Part shown: in pieces, positions 1-9,079 of the stretch
Layout of the letters: every line of letters begins with the position of its first letter
Numbering within the stretch: the stretch's first letter is position 1
NCBI GenBank assembly: GCA_948567375.1
Contig: OX419757.1
Location: forward strand, 25,352,732-25,416,731
DNA: 64,000 nt
Direction of reading: 5' to 3'
Origin: Lunularia cruciata
Taxonomy: Eukaryota > Streptophyta > Marchantiopsida > Lunulariales > Lunulariaceae
Made by a program: the position numbers and the translations under genes
The notes under the pieces: model-generated
The model's database searches: none
Told to the model about the DNA's origin: nothing
Seen by the model: the letters and a program-made list of their open reading frames with translations, nothing else

Positions 1-27
1 CCAAAGAATGATGCAGGCTTTAGAGCT

Positions 28-914
28 TTGTATTCACTCATGAACCGCTCTAGACTTGCTCACCTTACCACATGGGAGTTGAAGAAGGTGCTGTTCAGAT
101 CTCTTGTGCAGCCGGTGGTTCTCTATGGTGCTCAGATTTGGGGTCCAGGTACTAAGAAGACATGGTGGCAAAAGGTGGAGAAAGTTCAGAAATTGTTTTT
201 GTGTGATGAACTTGGGGTGAGGACTCAAACTCCCTATGTATTGCTGCTTGCTGAAATTGGGTTTTTGCCTCTTGAGGCTGAAGCTTTATTTTTAGCTATC
301 ACATATGCCACTAAGGTGAGGTGCATGGAGCATGAGAGACTTTCATTGTTCATTGAGAGACTTCCCTACCAAGCTTTTTGTGCCACTCTATCTGCCGGTT
401 GGTATACAGATCTGGTTGCATGGGCCACAAGGTGGAATGTTTGTGAGCGACATTGGAGGTTGGAGCCTATTGCACTACGAGAAGTGATCAAGGAGCAGTT
501 CTTACTTCGCTTATGGCAGCAGTCTGGTACCAAGATGGTGTTCTATCAGCAGTTTGTAAATCCTATGTTGGTGTATTGTGAGCAAGATTATCTCTTGGCT
601 AGGATTTCTACTTCACTTAGCATGTTATCGCTCAATATAGAACTAGTTCTCATAGACTAGAAGTAGAACAAGGACGTTGGCAGCAGATAGAGCACTCCAT
701 GCAACTTTGCAAATTGTGTATTATGAGCAAAGTTGAGGATGAGCATCATGTGTTGATTGTTTGCCCTTGTTACATGCAGATTAGAGTTAGACATCAGATT
801 ACTTGTAGTGATTTCTCTACTCTCTTACAGGTTGAAGCTTTAGCGTTAGGGAAGTACATGATAGAGGTTAGTTTAGATTGGACCAATTTGTTACAGATTG
901 GTCAGATGCCTTAG
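28..914 (+). pseudogene. LINE ORF2 C-terminal fragment (frameshifted)
   Basis: Residues match the C-terminal ~300 amino acids of the LINE pol seen at 5744-8897. A one-base deletion near 611 (where the other copies read CTTAGACATG) shifts the frame and gives a stop at 658-660. The original frame resumes at about 699 and ends at the family's normal TAG at 912-914 (...QIGQMP stop). The second part carries the CX2C...HHX5C zinc-finger-like motif typical of LINE C-termini. Not functional as it stands. Confidence 0.9.
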
Positions 915-927
915 GCCCTTGCCTAGG
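908..927 (+). other. LINE 3' UTR hairpin next to the stop codon
   Basis: Just after the ORF2 stop, the sequence CTTAGGC-CCTT-GCCTAGG forms a short stem-loop. Every 3' end of this LINE family in the window has the same feature, and most copies have a perfect 7-bp CCTAGGC/GCCTAGG stem. LINE reverse transcriptases commonly recognise a 3' RNA structure; a role here is inferred. Confidence 0.6.
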
Positions 928-1022
928 CTCACATTTCATGCATTTTGTATTGTGTTTCCAGCCTTTTGACTCTTTCGGTCTTTCGGGCTTTATATTTCAT
1001 TGTTCATTGTTCATTGTTCATT

Positions 1023-1860
1023 GGTAGAGGATTGGGTCTTCAGGATCCTTGTTCTGGTGTGTTTTGGGAGATGTTACGGATACTACGACATCTCCAGGTT
1101 CATCTGTTCGTTTCTCTAGCTTACCTTTTGGAGAACGTTCCATGATGGGTGATTCTTGCACCAGAGTGGTGGCGAGTGCACATGAGGTCTATTCTTTGAT
1201 GGGACCTGCTGTATTGTAACATGCAGCCAGAGTGGGATCACGGGCTCATCATCTTTGTCTTTGGTGGATGAACCTCTTACCCAGAGAGGTTCTACAATGT
1301 GCTTATGATGGGATTCAACGACTTGACGACATCCTTGTTGATGATATCTTAGATGTTGGGCGTTAGTCTCAGACAGTGGTAGTGGCTGATTGGTCACCTA
1401 TGGAAGTGGTGAACCTAGTTGGATAGCCTAGAGTTGCATTTCCCACACTCATGAGTTTCCTAGGCTCTCATGCTTTTTGAGAAGGAGGACTTGGACTTGT
1501 TTGGGACTCATAGTTACAGCAGTTGGTGGAGTTCAATGTTGATGAGAGAGAGCAAGCGAGCGATGGGTTTTCGCACCGGGATTACCGTTGTTCCAGCAGT
1601 GTCAGAGGCATCCAGGCGTCAGGTGTTAGGTCAAGCTATGGACCTGAACTGTTTGACCTGGATTGTGAGCCTTGGCTTGGCAGAGCATCGTAGGATGTGC
1701 TTGATAGGCATCACCCCTTAGACACTTGTGAGCCCTGTGCCTATCGAGACGATTCAGGCACGTGTTGGGAGCAATGGACCAAGTGGACATGCTATTCTTG
1801 GGACACATCCAGTAGCTACTAGGGAGAGTGGTCTACTAAGATTCGAAGGAGAAGAGAGAG
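1023..1860 (+). pseudogene. C-terminal half of a retroelement-borne cytosine-5 DNA methyltransferase
   Basis: Translation, allowing one frameshift near 1143 and several stops, gives the late motifs of C5 methyltransferases in order. They are a DPxSGxFWEMLRIL segment, the ENV motif (about 1131-1139), an ARVGSRAHxLxLWW block like motif VIII (1225-1266), a DDILDVGR stretch, a target-recognition-like part, then ERExAMGF and LGQAMDLNCLTW (motifs IX-X, about 1550-1665). It is the sequel to the N-terminal half at 57550-57887, since the codons for Ser-Ala-Gly-Arg join at GGTA. A further ~40 codons continue to ~1860 before the next LINE. The in-frame stops can all be explained by C-to-T changes (CAG, CAA or CGA to stop). 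It is a dead copy. Confidence 0.8.
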
Positions 1861-1861
1861 T

Positions 1862-3287
1862 AGATTTCACGAAAGTTTGAAGTGTCATATCTCAACCGAT
1901 ACATGTCTAAACCTTGTGATTTTGATCTTGTTAGAAGCGCCTTGCCAAGATCTTTCCATGGCCATCAAGATTGTTACATTCTGAGCTTTGTGCAGAGAGT
2001 TATGAGTGATTGAATATTCTGACAGAGGATCCACATTTGAGAGTTCGTTTCTTCATCATCAAAAGTCCAAATGGAGTGATTTTTGTGGCATTGGATGCGC
2101 CTTGACCTGCTCTTTCGATTGATATCAAGCGCGTTTGAAGACCAGTTTTGTGCAGAAAGTTACAAGGGTTCGAATTCTGTTCTCTTTGGCAGATTTTAGG
2201 GTTTGAGCTGCAATTTCAAATGATTGTACCTCTGCGAATACACAAGCAAATCGAGTGATTTGAATCTTATTCGGACCCTTATGCTGAGAGCTTTTTTTCA
2301 AGGTAAAGCTTGTCGAGTTTGGAGGAGTAAACAGAGAGTTCTGGATTTTTCAATTCTGAGGAAGCTCTCGGTAATCTATGTGAATGTGCGAGAATTGGGA
2401 GAGGATTGCTCTGCAGTCAAAAGTGCAAATCCAGTGAAAATTGCGGCATCAGAATCTGTGAGTTACAAGCTCTGTTTCAAGTCCAAATTCGTAGCACATG
2501 GAGGTCTGAGCAAGCAGTGGTGGCAATTCCCATTCTGTCACATTTCATGCATCTTGGTGTTTAGAGTTCCAACTTTGCAGGGCCAGTTCTCCTCACTCAC
2601 AAACCCAATCCAGGTGATTCTTGTGTCATAAGAACCACATTGTCATAGGCTTTCTATTGACTTTATATTTGAAGAATTTGGATATCCAACGCTGATGATA
2701 TGACCATTTGCTTCATTGCAATACTTCCAAGTACTTGGTGTTAAATTCTACACATGTGAAGTAGGATTGCTCTGTACTTATAGGTCCAAATCAAGTGGTT
2801 TTTGTGGCAATAGAACAAGCACTATGCAAGGTTTCTTTTGAGCTTTGATTTGTTGCAATTGGAGATCAGACAAGGAAGTTGTGACAATTTGAGATCTGTG
2901 ACTCTTTGTACATCACAACATTGTCAAGTGCAAATTCAGACCATTGTATCTTTGTACTCAATGATCCAAATGAAGTGATCTTTGTGTCATTAGAATCAGC
3001 TCAGTCAAGCCTTTACATTGAAAATTTATTGACAGAGTTTAGAGGATAGATTTGGAACTCTGGGTACCCCAATTTTCGCAGCCTTTGGTAGCTTTGTGCA
3101 CCACTGATTTGGAATGTAATAGCTTTACATTCACATGTCCATTTGAGGTGATTATTATCTCATTAGAACCAACTTCTCCAGTTCCTTCTTTCAATACCTA
3201 GCTAGTAGTACTTAGTGATGTAAAATCACAGCTAAGCTACCTTGAAAATCTTGAAGTTTTGGTGTTGGAAGTAAAACTTCTAGATTT
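1862..3287 (+). mobile_element. LINE 5' UTR/promoter region without its ORFs
   Basis: These ~1.43 kb match, in the same order, the non-coding leader of the minus-strand LINE at 11725-12952 (for example the shared GTTGGAAGTAAAACTTC just before ORF1) and the start of the copy at 4482. No coding sequence remains: at ~3287 it is replaced by the inverted 3' tail of another copy. Short ATG ORFs inside are not conserved between copies and are treated as chance. Confidence 0.75.
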
Positions 3288-3383
3288 GAAACAATGAAAC
3301 AATGAAACAATGAAATATAAAGCCCGGAAGACCCAAAGAGTCAAAAGGCTGGAAACACAATACAAAACACATGAAATGTGAGC

Positions 3384-3401
3384 CTAGGCAAGGGCCTAGG
3401 G
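3384..3401 (-). other. LINE 3' UTR hairpin
   Basis: A CCTAGGC...GCCTAGG stem with a 4-nt loop overlaps and follows the ORF2 stop, as in the other copies. Confidence 0.55.
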
Positions 3402-4481
3402 CATCGGACCAATTTGTAACAAATTGGTCCGATGTAAAGTAACTTCTGTCATGTACTTCCCTAATGCTAAAACTTCAACCTGTAAGAGAGTTGAGAAGTC
3501 ACTGCAAGTAATCTGATGTCTAACTCTAATCTGCATGTAACAAGGGCAATCAACAAACACATGATGCTCATCCTCAACTTTGCTCATAATACACAATTTG
3601 CAAAGTCGCATGGAGTGCTCTATCTGCTGCCAACGTCCTTGTTCTACTTCTAGTCTATGAGAACTAGTTCTATATTGAGCGATAACATGTCTCAATGAAG
3701 TAGAAATCCTAGCCAAGAGATAATCTTGCTCACAATACACCAACATAGGATTTACAAACTGCTGATAGAACACCATCTTGGTACCGGGTTGCTGCCATAA
3801 GCGAAGTAAAAACTGCTCCTTGATCACCTCTCGAAGTGCAATAGGCTCCAATCTCCAATGTCGCTCAGAAACATTCCACCTTGTGGCCCATGCAATCAGA
3901 TCTGTATACCAACCGACAGATAGAGTGGCACAAAAAGCTTGGTAGGGAAGTCTCTCATGCTCCATGGACCTCACCTTAGTGGCATATGTGATAGCTAAAA
4001 ACAAAGCTTCAGCCTCAAGAGGTAAAAATCCTGTTTCAGCAAGCAAGAATACATAAGGAGTTTGAGTCCTCACCCCAAGTTCATCACACAAAAACAATTT
4101 CTGAACTTTCTCCACCTTTTGCCACCATGTCTTCTTAGTACCTGGACCCCAAATCTGAGCACCATAGAGAACCACCGGCTGCACAAGAGATCTGAACAGC
4201 ACCTTCTTCAACTCCCATGTGGTGAGGTGAGCAAGTCTACTGCGGTTCATGAGTGAATACAAAGCTCTAAAGCCTGCATTGATTCTCATCTTCACACAAG
4301 TAGACCAACTATAGTCATGAGAAAACTCAAGGCCCAAGTACTTATAAGAAGAAACCTGCTCCAATTGCTGTCCATCAAAAAAGAAAGGTGTGACACCTTT
4401 AGAGCCCACCACAATCACCTTGGACTTGTCAAGGTTCACCTCCATCTTTGTTTCATTGCAAAAGCAAAGTAGAGAATTCAA
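3396..4481 (-). pseudogene. LINE ORF2 C-terminal fragment
   Basis: About 360 codons are open to the family's stop, but the segment begins after the YADD box, so no catalytic reverse transcriptase core is present. It includes the CKLC...EDEHH...C zinc-finger-like motif near the C-terminus. Open-frame continuation upstream of 4481 reads into the adjoining element and is not LINE protein. Confidence 0.88.
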
Positions 4482-4903
4482 CAAAATCTGAGAGTGGAGT
4501 GGAGTGGAGTTTCGAAAGTTTGAGAGGAGAGGAGTCCTGAAAGTTTGAGAAGCCATATCTCCCTACATACATGTCCAAACGTTGCGGTTTTGGTATCGTT
4601 CGAAGCGCCTTGCCAAGACCTTTCCATAGCCACCAAGATTGTGTCATTCTGAGCTTTGAGCGAAACGTTATGAGTGATTGAAATTTCTGACACAGGAGCT
4701 AGACTTGAGAGTTCGAATCTTCATCATATGGTGTCCAAATGGAGTGATTTTTGTGGCATTAGAAGCGCCTTTGGAAGCTCTTTCGATGCAACTTTTGATT
4801 TACAAGTCCAAAGGAGTTGATTTTTGGTGTAGAGCTATTGGTGTTCACAGAGTGTGAGTGAACCAGAGGATACATTCTCATAGTATCTGTTAGAAATTTT
4901 AGA

Positions 4904-5743
4904 ATGGAAGCTTCCAAGATGATGCAAGACATTGCTGAGATAGCTTCAAAACAGCAACAGCTTGCTGAAATGTATAGAAAAGCAAATGACTTCCACAAGG
5001 AACTCAAGAGCTTTTTTGCCCCCATGTCTCAATGCATGAACACTCTTATGGCAGATTTGCAAACCGTAAGAGTTGATGTCTTGACTGTGAAAGAATCTCT
5101 GAATTCGATCACCGTAGATATCCAAGAACTCAAGAGGAGTAGCAATTTGATGTTAGACTCCACCAAGGGTATGGTGGATGCTACTGAGAAGGTTGCTTCC
5201 TTGGGAGCACAAGCCACCAACATTGCTTCACAAAATGGAGGGCTGCAAGAGATGGTTGACACATTAGAGGTCAAGATGAAGTCATATGCTGAAGCTACGA
5301 AGGTGGCTCAAATCTCTTACTTGCAAGAGCATGAGGTTGAGAAGGAGAACCAATTGGTGAGAATGAAGAACTTGAGGATTTCAGGTTTGCCTGAGATTGA
5401 GAAGGAAGACACCAAGGCCATAGTGTGTGAGTTTATTGCTGATTCTTTGAGAGTCCATGATCCTCAAATTTTGCAAGCATATAGATTGGGACAACAAGGT
5501 GCACAACCAAGAAGCATTTTGGTGAGGTTTGGCTCAGAAACTCAAAGGAATGCAGTGATGGGGAACAAAGCTATACTAAAGGGGCGGCGTATCTGGTTGG
5601 ACCCTGATCTCACACCTCTCCAATGGCAAGCAAAGAAGGGAGAATTAGCAAAAGTGAAGGAGGCTCAACAAGCAGGTTTTGTTGCATTCTTGAGAGATAA
5701 TAGAGCTGTGATTACTCAAAAGAAATTGTCAGCTATTGCATAG
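4904..5743 (+). CDS. LINE ORF1 protein (coiled coil plus RRM-like domain)
   Basis: This 279-residue protein matches the L1 ORF1p plan. Residues ~1-140 are Gln/Glu/Lys-rich with heptad-like spacing (predicted coiled coil). Residues ~153-232 hold an RRM-like unit with NLRISGLPE and SILVRFGS strands, followed by a C-terminal domain with the ILKGRRIWLDPDLT block at ~224-237. Such proteins trimerise and bind the element RNA. The start is the first ATG after the leader and matches the ORF1 start context of the copy ending at 11724. It ends in TAG at 5741-5743, but the same frame continues at once into ORF2, so this may be the minor-stop form of a longer fusion. Confidence 0.88.
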   Translation: MEASKMMQDIAEIASKQQQLAEMYRKANDFHKELKSFFAPMSQCMNTLMADLQTVRVDVLTVKESLNSITVDIQELKRSSNLMLDSTKGMVDATEKVASLGAQATNIASQNGGLQEMVDTLEVKMKSYAEATKVAQISYLQEHEVEKENQLVRMKNLRISGLPEIEKEDTKAIVCEFIADSLRVHDPQILQAYRLGQQGAQPRSILVRFGSETQRNAVMGNKAILKGRRIWLDPDLTPLQWQAKKGELAKVKEAQQAGFVAFLRDNRAVITQKKLSAIA

Positions 5744-5758
5744 CAATTCCAGACCTTT
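5729..5758 (+). promoter_or_regulatory. Candidate UAG readthrough site between LINE ORF1 and ORF2
   Basis: The junction reads GCA-TAG-CAA-TTC-CAG. Flanking protein is conserved and in one frame on both sides. The context resembles the plant-virus CAR-YYA readthrough signal, with C instead of A at the sixth base. The copy at 58399 keeps the same TAG; the copy near 10873 has AAG (Lys) and an uninterrupted fusion. No in-frame ATG precedes the endonuclease Asn. Confidence 0.6.
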
Positions 5759-8700
5759 AGAGTACTGTTTTGGAATGTTCATGGGCTCACACATACCAAG
5801 TACTCCAGCGCTAAGCCTTTGTGGGATGATGCTGATCTGATCAATCTTGTGGAGACATGGGAACATGAAGGAAACACCATTCAAGACATTGAAGGATTCA
5901 CTCTTGTTGGTTCAACCTGGAACAAGCGGAGACAACACAAAGGAAGGGGCTTTGGAGGTATTGCTACTTACGTCAGATTTGGCTTTGAGAAATCAGTCTC
6001 TTTGATAGGTCAAGATTCAAGTGGACAATACCATTGGCTGAGGATTGGAGGAGTTGCCACACCTTGCTTCATTGCTGTTTGTTACTTTGCCCCGTTGACA
6101 TCACCAATCTATTCAAGTGGACTTCTCAACACCATGCAGCCTTTCCATTCCTTGACGAAGGATGTGTTAGAGTTTCAAAGTAAAGGTGCAGTCCTTGTTC
6201 TTGGTGATTTCAATGCTAGGATCCAAGCCTCTCAGATCCCTGACTTGAGCGACCTTGAGAATGATCCTTTCCACAGCTTGATAGACCATTCTAGTGCTTG
6301 GTCACGCTCTTCCAAAGATCCTATGTCCAATTCCATGAGTGAGCACTTTTTGAGCTTTGGTGCCAATTGTAGCTTGAAGATCTTGAATGGCCTTTCTCAA
6401 TTTCCAGAAACTTGTAAAAGCACATGCTTTGCCTCAGGTGGATCAAGCACCATAGATTATATGCTCACTTCAGCTAATGATATCCATCTTGTCTCAGATT
6501 TTGCTGTTTTAGATCCTCAACCAGAATCAGACCATGCACCTCTATCCTGTACCATCCTTTTTCCTTGCCTCAATAGAACCACATTACCTATAGACCATGC
6601 TTTTAGAGGCAAACTTCGTCTAGATTTTCACAAGAGAGACTTGTACCAACAAGCTATCCAAGAGAAATTGAGTTCTATGGAGTGGAGTTCTGATTTTCAA
6701 CAACGTAGTGATCAATTGATTGAACTTCTTCAATCTACATCAACTTCTTTGTTTCCAAGAGGCTCCCACAGGAAGAGACTTGGTCTCCCTTGCAATAGAT
6801 GGTATGATGCTGATTGCAAAATGGCAAGGATCAAAGCTATGGATAGATCTCTTGATCAGATTGCACAAAATCAAGCTTTTGTTTTATACAAAAAGTTGGT
6901 GAAGTGCAAAAAGCGGGCATTTCTAAGACTCAAAGGAGTTGAGTTGAGCACTGAATTGAGGAGCAATCCCAAGGCTTTCTGGAAAAAAGTAACCATCAGA
7001 TCTCCATCTCCATCGCTGGACCTGAATGAGCTTTGTGACTATGTGAAGGATTTGTACTTTTTCCCAAATGCTCCAAGCATGGCACCTTGCCTTGGATCTG
7101 CTCTCACCATCTCTGAAGCTGATGTCAAGTACCAATTGAAGAAGTTGGCCAATGGTAAGGCTGAAGACCTTGATGGACTATGTGTTGAATTTCTGAAGTG
7201 GGGCGGTAGCCAACTGATTTCAGTACTCACTTCTCATTTGAATGAGGCAATCAAGTGTGGCTTTCCGGATAGATGGTGCTTCAAGAAGGTAGTTCCTATT
7301 CACAAGTCTGGCCAGAGAGATGTTGTCACCAATTACCGTACCATACTTGTTGGTAGTGTCTTTGCCAAGTTGTATGGTCGAATTTTGGAGTCAAGGTTGA
7401 GCACTTGGGCTGAAAAGCACAAAATTCGAGCTAAGTGCCAAGCTGGTTTCAGATTAGGCTTTAGTACTTTGGATCACCTATTGGTACTTCATGTTTTGTG
7501 GTGCAAATCCAAGGGGGTTGGGAGAGCTCTCTATGTTGCCTTTATTGATTTCAGGAAGGCCTTTGATAAGGTGCTGAGGAAATCTCTAAGTGAGAGACTC
7601 ATTGAAGTGGGTGTTTCAGCTGATCTGATTGGTGCTATCTCTAGACTCTATGAGAAAGTGATTGTGAAACTTTCATCTTTGAGCTCTCAAGATGTCCTTA
7701 GCACAATGGGTGTGATCCAAGGCTGCTCTCTGTCTCCAACTCTGTTCGGAATCTTCATCGATGATCTAGAGAGTCTACTCATGGAAGCTGGAGCTACAGG
7801 TGTACAGGTTGGCTCTTTGATGATACATGCACTCCTTTATGCAGATGATGTAGTGCTTCTCTCCACAAATCCACAAAGTTTACAGAAGCTGTTGGATTCT
7901 CTACTTTGCTTTTGCAATGAAACAAAGATGGAGGTGAACCTTGACAAGTCCAAGGTGATTGTGGTGGGCTCTAAAGGTGTCACACCTTTCTTTTTTGATG
8001 GACAGCAATTGGAGCAGGTTTCTTCTTATAAGTACTTGGGCCTTGAGTTTTCTCATGACTATAGTTGGTCTACTTGTGTGAAGATGAGAATCAATGCAGG
8101 CTTTAGAGCTTTGTATTCACTCATGAACCGCAGTAGACTTGCTCACCTCACCACATGGGAGTTGAAGAAGGTGCTGTTCAGATCTCTTGTGCAGCCGGTG
8201 GTTCTCTATGGTGCTCAGATTTGGGGTCCAGGTACTAAGAAGACATGGTGGCAAAAGGTGGAGAAAGTTCAGAAATTGTTTTTGTGTGATGAACTTGGGG
8301 TGAGGACTCAAACTCCTTATGTATTCTTGCTTGCTGAAACAGGATTTTTACCTCTTGAGGCTGAAGCTTTGTTTTTAGCTATCACATATGCCACTAAGGT
8401 GAGGTCCATGGAGCATGAGAGACTTCCCTACCAAGCTTTTTGTGCCACTCTATCTGTCGGTTGGTATACAGATCTGATTGCATGGGCCACAAGGTGGAAT
8501 GTTTCTGAGCGACATTGGAGATTGGAGCCTATTGCACTTCGAGAGGTGATCAAGGAGCAGTTTTTACTTCGCTTATGGCAGCAACCCGGTACCAAGATGG
8601 TGTTCTATCAGCAGTTTGTAAATCCTATGTTGGTGTATTGTGAGCAAGATTATCTCTTGGCTAGGATTTCTACTTCATTGAGACATGTTATCGCTCAATA

Positions 8701-9079
8701 TAGAACTAGTTCTCATAGACTAGAAGTAGAACAAGGACGTTGGCAGCAGATAGAGCACTCCATGCGACTCTGCAAATTGTGTATTATGAGCAAAGTTGAG
8801 GATGAGCATCATGTGTTTGTTGATTGCCCTTGTTACATGCAGATTAGAGTTAGACATCAGATTACTTGCAGTGACTTCTCAACTCTCTTACAGGTTGAAG
8901 TCATGAGAAAACTCAAGGCCCAAGTACTTGTAAGAAGAAACCTGTTCCAATTGCTGTCCATCAAAAAAGAAAGGTGTGACACCTTTAGAACCCACCACAA
9001 TCACCTTGGACTTGTCAAGGTTCACCTCCATCTTTGTTTGATTGCAAAACAAGAGAAGAGAATCCAACAACTTCTGTAA
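5744..9079 (+). CDS. LINE ORF2 pol: EEP endonuclease and reverse transcriptase
   Basis: In frame with ORF1 after one UAG. The endonuclease begins at once: LFWNVHG supplies the catalytic Asn, then NLVETW (Glu), LGDFNAR (Asp/Asn) and SDHAPL (Asp-His). The first in-frame ATG lies well downstream of the WNVHG motif. The reverse transcriptase follows with AFIDFRKAFD (first Asp), GVIQGCSLSP and ALLYADDVVLLS (YADD at about 7838-7850). A CX2CX8HHX5C zinc-finger-like motif lies near 8770-8830. The family sequence ends at ~8897; the last ~60 codons to 9079 are antisense of another copy, so the natural C-terminus is replaced. Otherwise open throughout. Confidence 0.9.
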   Translation, partial: QFQTFRVLFWNVHGLTHTKYSSAKPLWDDADLINLVETWEHEGNTIQDIEGFTLVGSTWNKRRQHKGRGFGGIATYVRFGFEKSVSLIGQDSSGQYHWLRIGGVATPCFIAVCYFAPLTSPIYSSGLLNTMQPFHSLTKDVLEFQSKGAVLVLGDFNARIQASQIPDLSDLENDPFHSLIDHSSAWSRSSKDPMSNSMSEHFLSFGANCSLKILNGLSQFPETCKSTCFASGGSSTIDYMLTSANDIHLVSDFAVLDPQPESDHAPLSCTILFPCLNRTTLPIDHAFRGKLRLDFHKRDLYQQAIQEKLSSMEWSSDFQQRSDQLIELLQSTSTSLFPRGSHRKRLGLPCNRWYDADCKMARIKAMDRSLDQIAQNQAFVLYKKLVKCKKRAFLRLKGVELSTELRSNPKAFWKKVTIRSPSPSLDLNELCDYVKDLYFFPNAPSMAPCLGSALTISEADVKYQLKKLANGKAEDLDGLCVEFLKWGGSQLISVLTSHLNEAIKCGFPDRWCFKKVVPIHKSGQRDVVTNYRTILVGSVFAKLYGRILESRLSTWAEKHKIRAKCQAGFRLGFSTLDHLLVLHVLWCKSKGVGRALYVAFIDFRKAFDKVLRKSLSERLIEVGVSADLIGAISRLYEKVIVKLSSLSSQDVLSTMGVIQGCSLSPTLFGIFIDDLESLLMEAGATGVQVGSLMIHALLYADDVVLLSTNPQSLQKLLDSLLCFCNETKMEVNLDKSKVIVVGSKGVTPFFFDGQQLEQVSSYKYLGLEFSHDYSWSTCVKMRINAGFRALYSLMNRSRLAHLTTWELKKVLFRSLVQPVVLYGAQIWGPGTKKTWWQKVEKVQKLFLCDELGVRTQTPYVFLLAETGFLPLEAEALFLAITYATKVRSMEHERLPYQAFCATLSVGWYTDLIAWATRWNVSERHWRLEPIALREVIKEQFLLRLWQQPGTKMVFYQQFVNPMLVYCEQDYLLARISTSLRHVIAQYRTSSHRLEVEQGRWQQIEHSMRLCKLCIMSKVEDEHHVFVDCPCYMQIRVRHQITCSDFSTLLQVEVMRKLKAQVLVRRNLFQLLSIKKERCDTFRTHHNHLGLVKVHLHLCLIAKQEKRIQQLL

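Larger units (their letters stand above)
1..1024 (+). mobile_element. LINE (L1-like), 3' portion, cut by window edge
   Basis: This is the 3' third of a LINE whose full-length relative lies at 4482-8897. It encodes the region after the reverse transcriptase active site and the C-terminal zinc-finger region, followed by a short 3' UTR and a tail of 7-nt repeats (TTCATTG) ending near 1022. After the tail the sequence switches to an unrelated methyltransferase reading frame. The 5' side leaves the window; the first ~10 bases already diverge from the family, so a junction may lie at position 1-10. Confidence 0.93.
3288..4481 (-). mobile_element. LINE 3' portion, inverted, with tail
   Basis: Reading on the minus strand, this piece starts inside the reverse transcriptase (near codons for LLDSLLCFCNETK), runs to the ORF2 stop at 3396-3398, a 3' UTR, and a tail of 8-nt units (TTTCATTG) at 3288-3320. 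Its coding part is nearly identical to 7893-8897 of the neighbouring plus-strand copy, making a ~1 kb inverted repeat. The 5' truncation point is ~4481. Confidence 0.9.
4482..8897 (+). mobile_element. Near-complete L1-like LINE
   Basis: This is the best-preserved copy: a short leader (4482-4903), ORF1 (4904-5743), a single UAG, and ORF2 in the same frame with endonuclease, reverse transcriptase and most of the C-terminal domain. The leader is shorter than in the copies at 1862 and 11725, with internal material missing near 4790. The copy stops at ~8897, about 25 codons before the family's normal ORF2 stop, where it meets an inverted copy, so its own 3' UTR and tail are absent. Confidence 0.92.

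Noticed and set aside
4062-4256. A 64-residue ORF (MSPHPKFITQ...) repeated on the strand opposite the LINE at 34-228, 4062-4256, 8117-8311 and 62120-62314.
   Set aside because: It is exactly antisense to conserved ORF2 codons, and its conservation follows from the LINE sequence.
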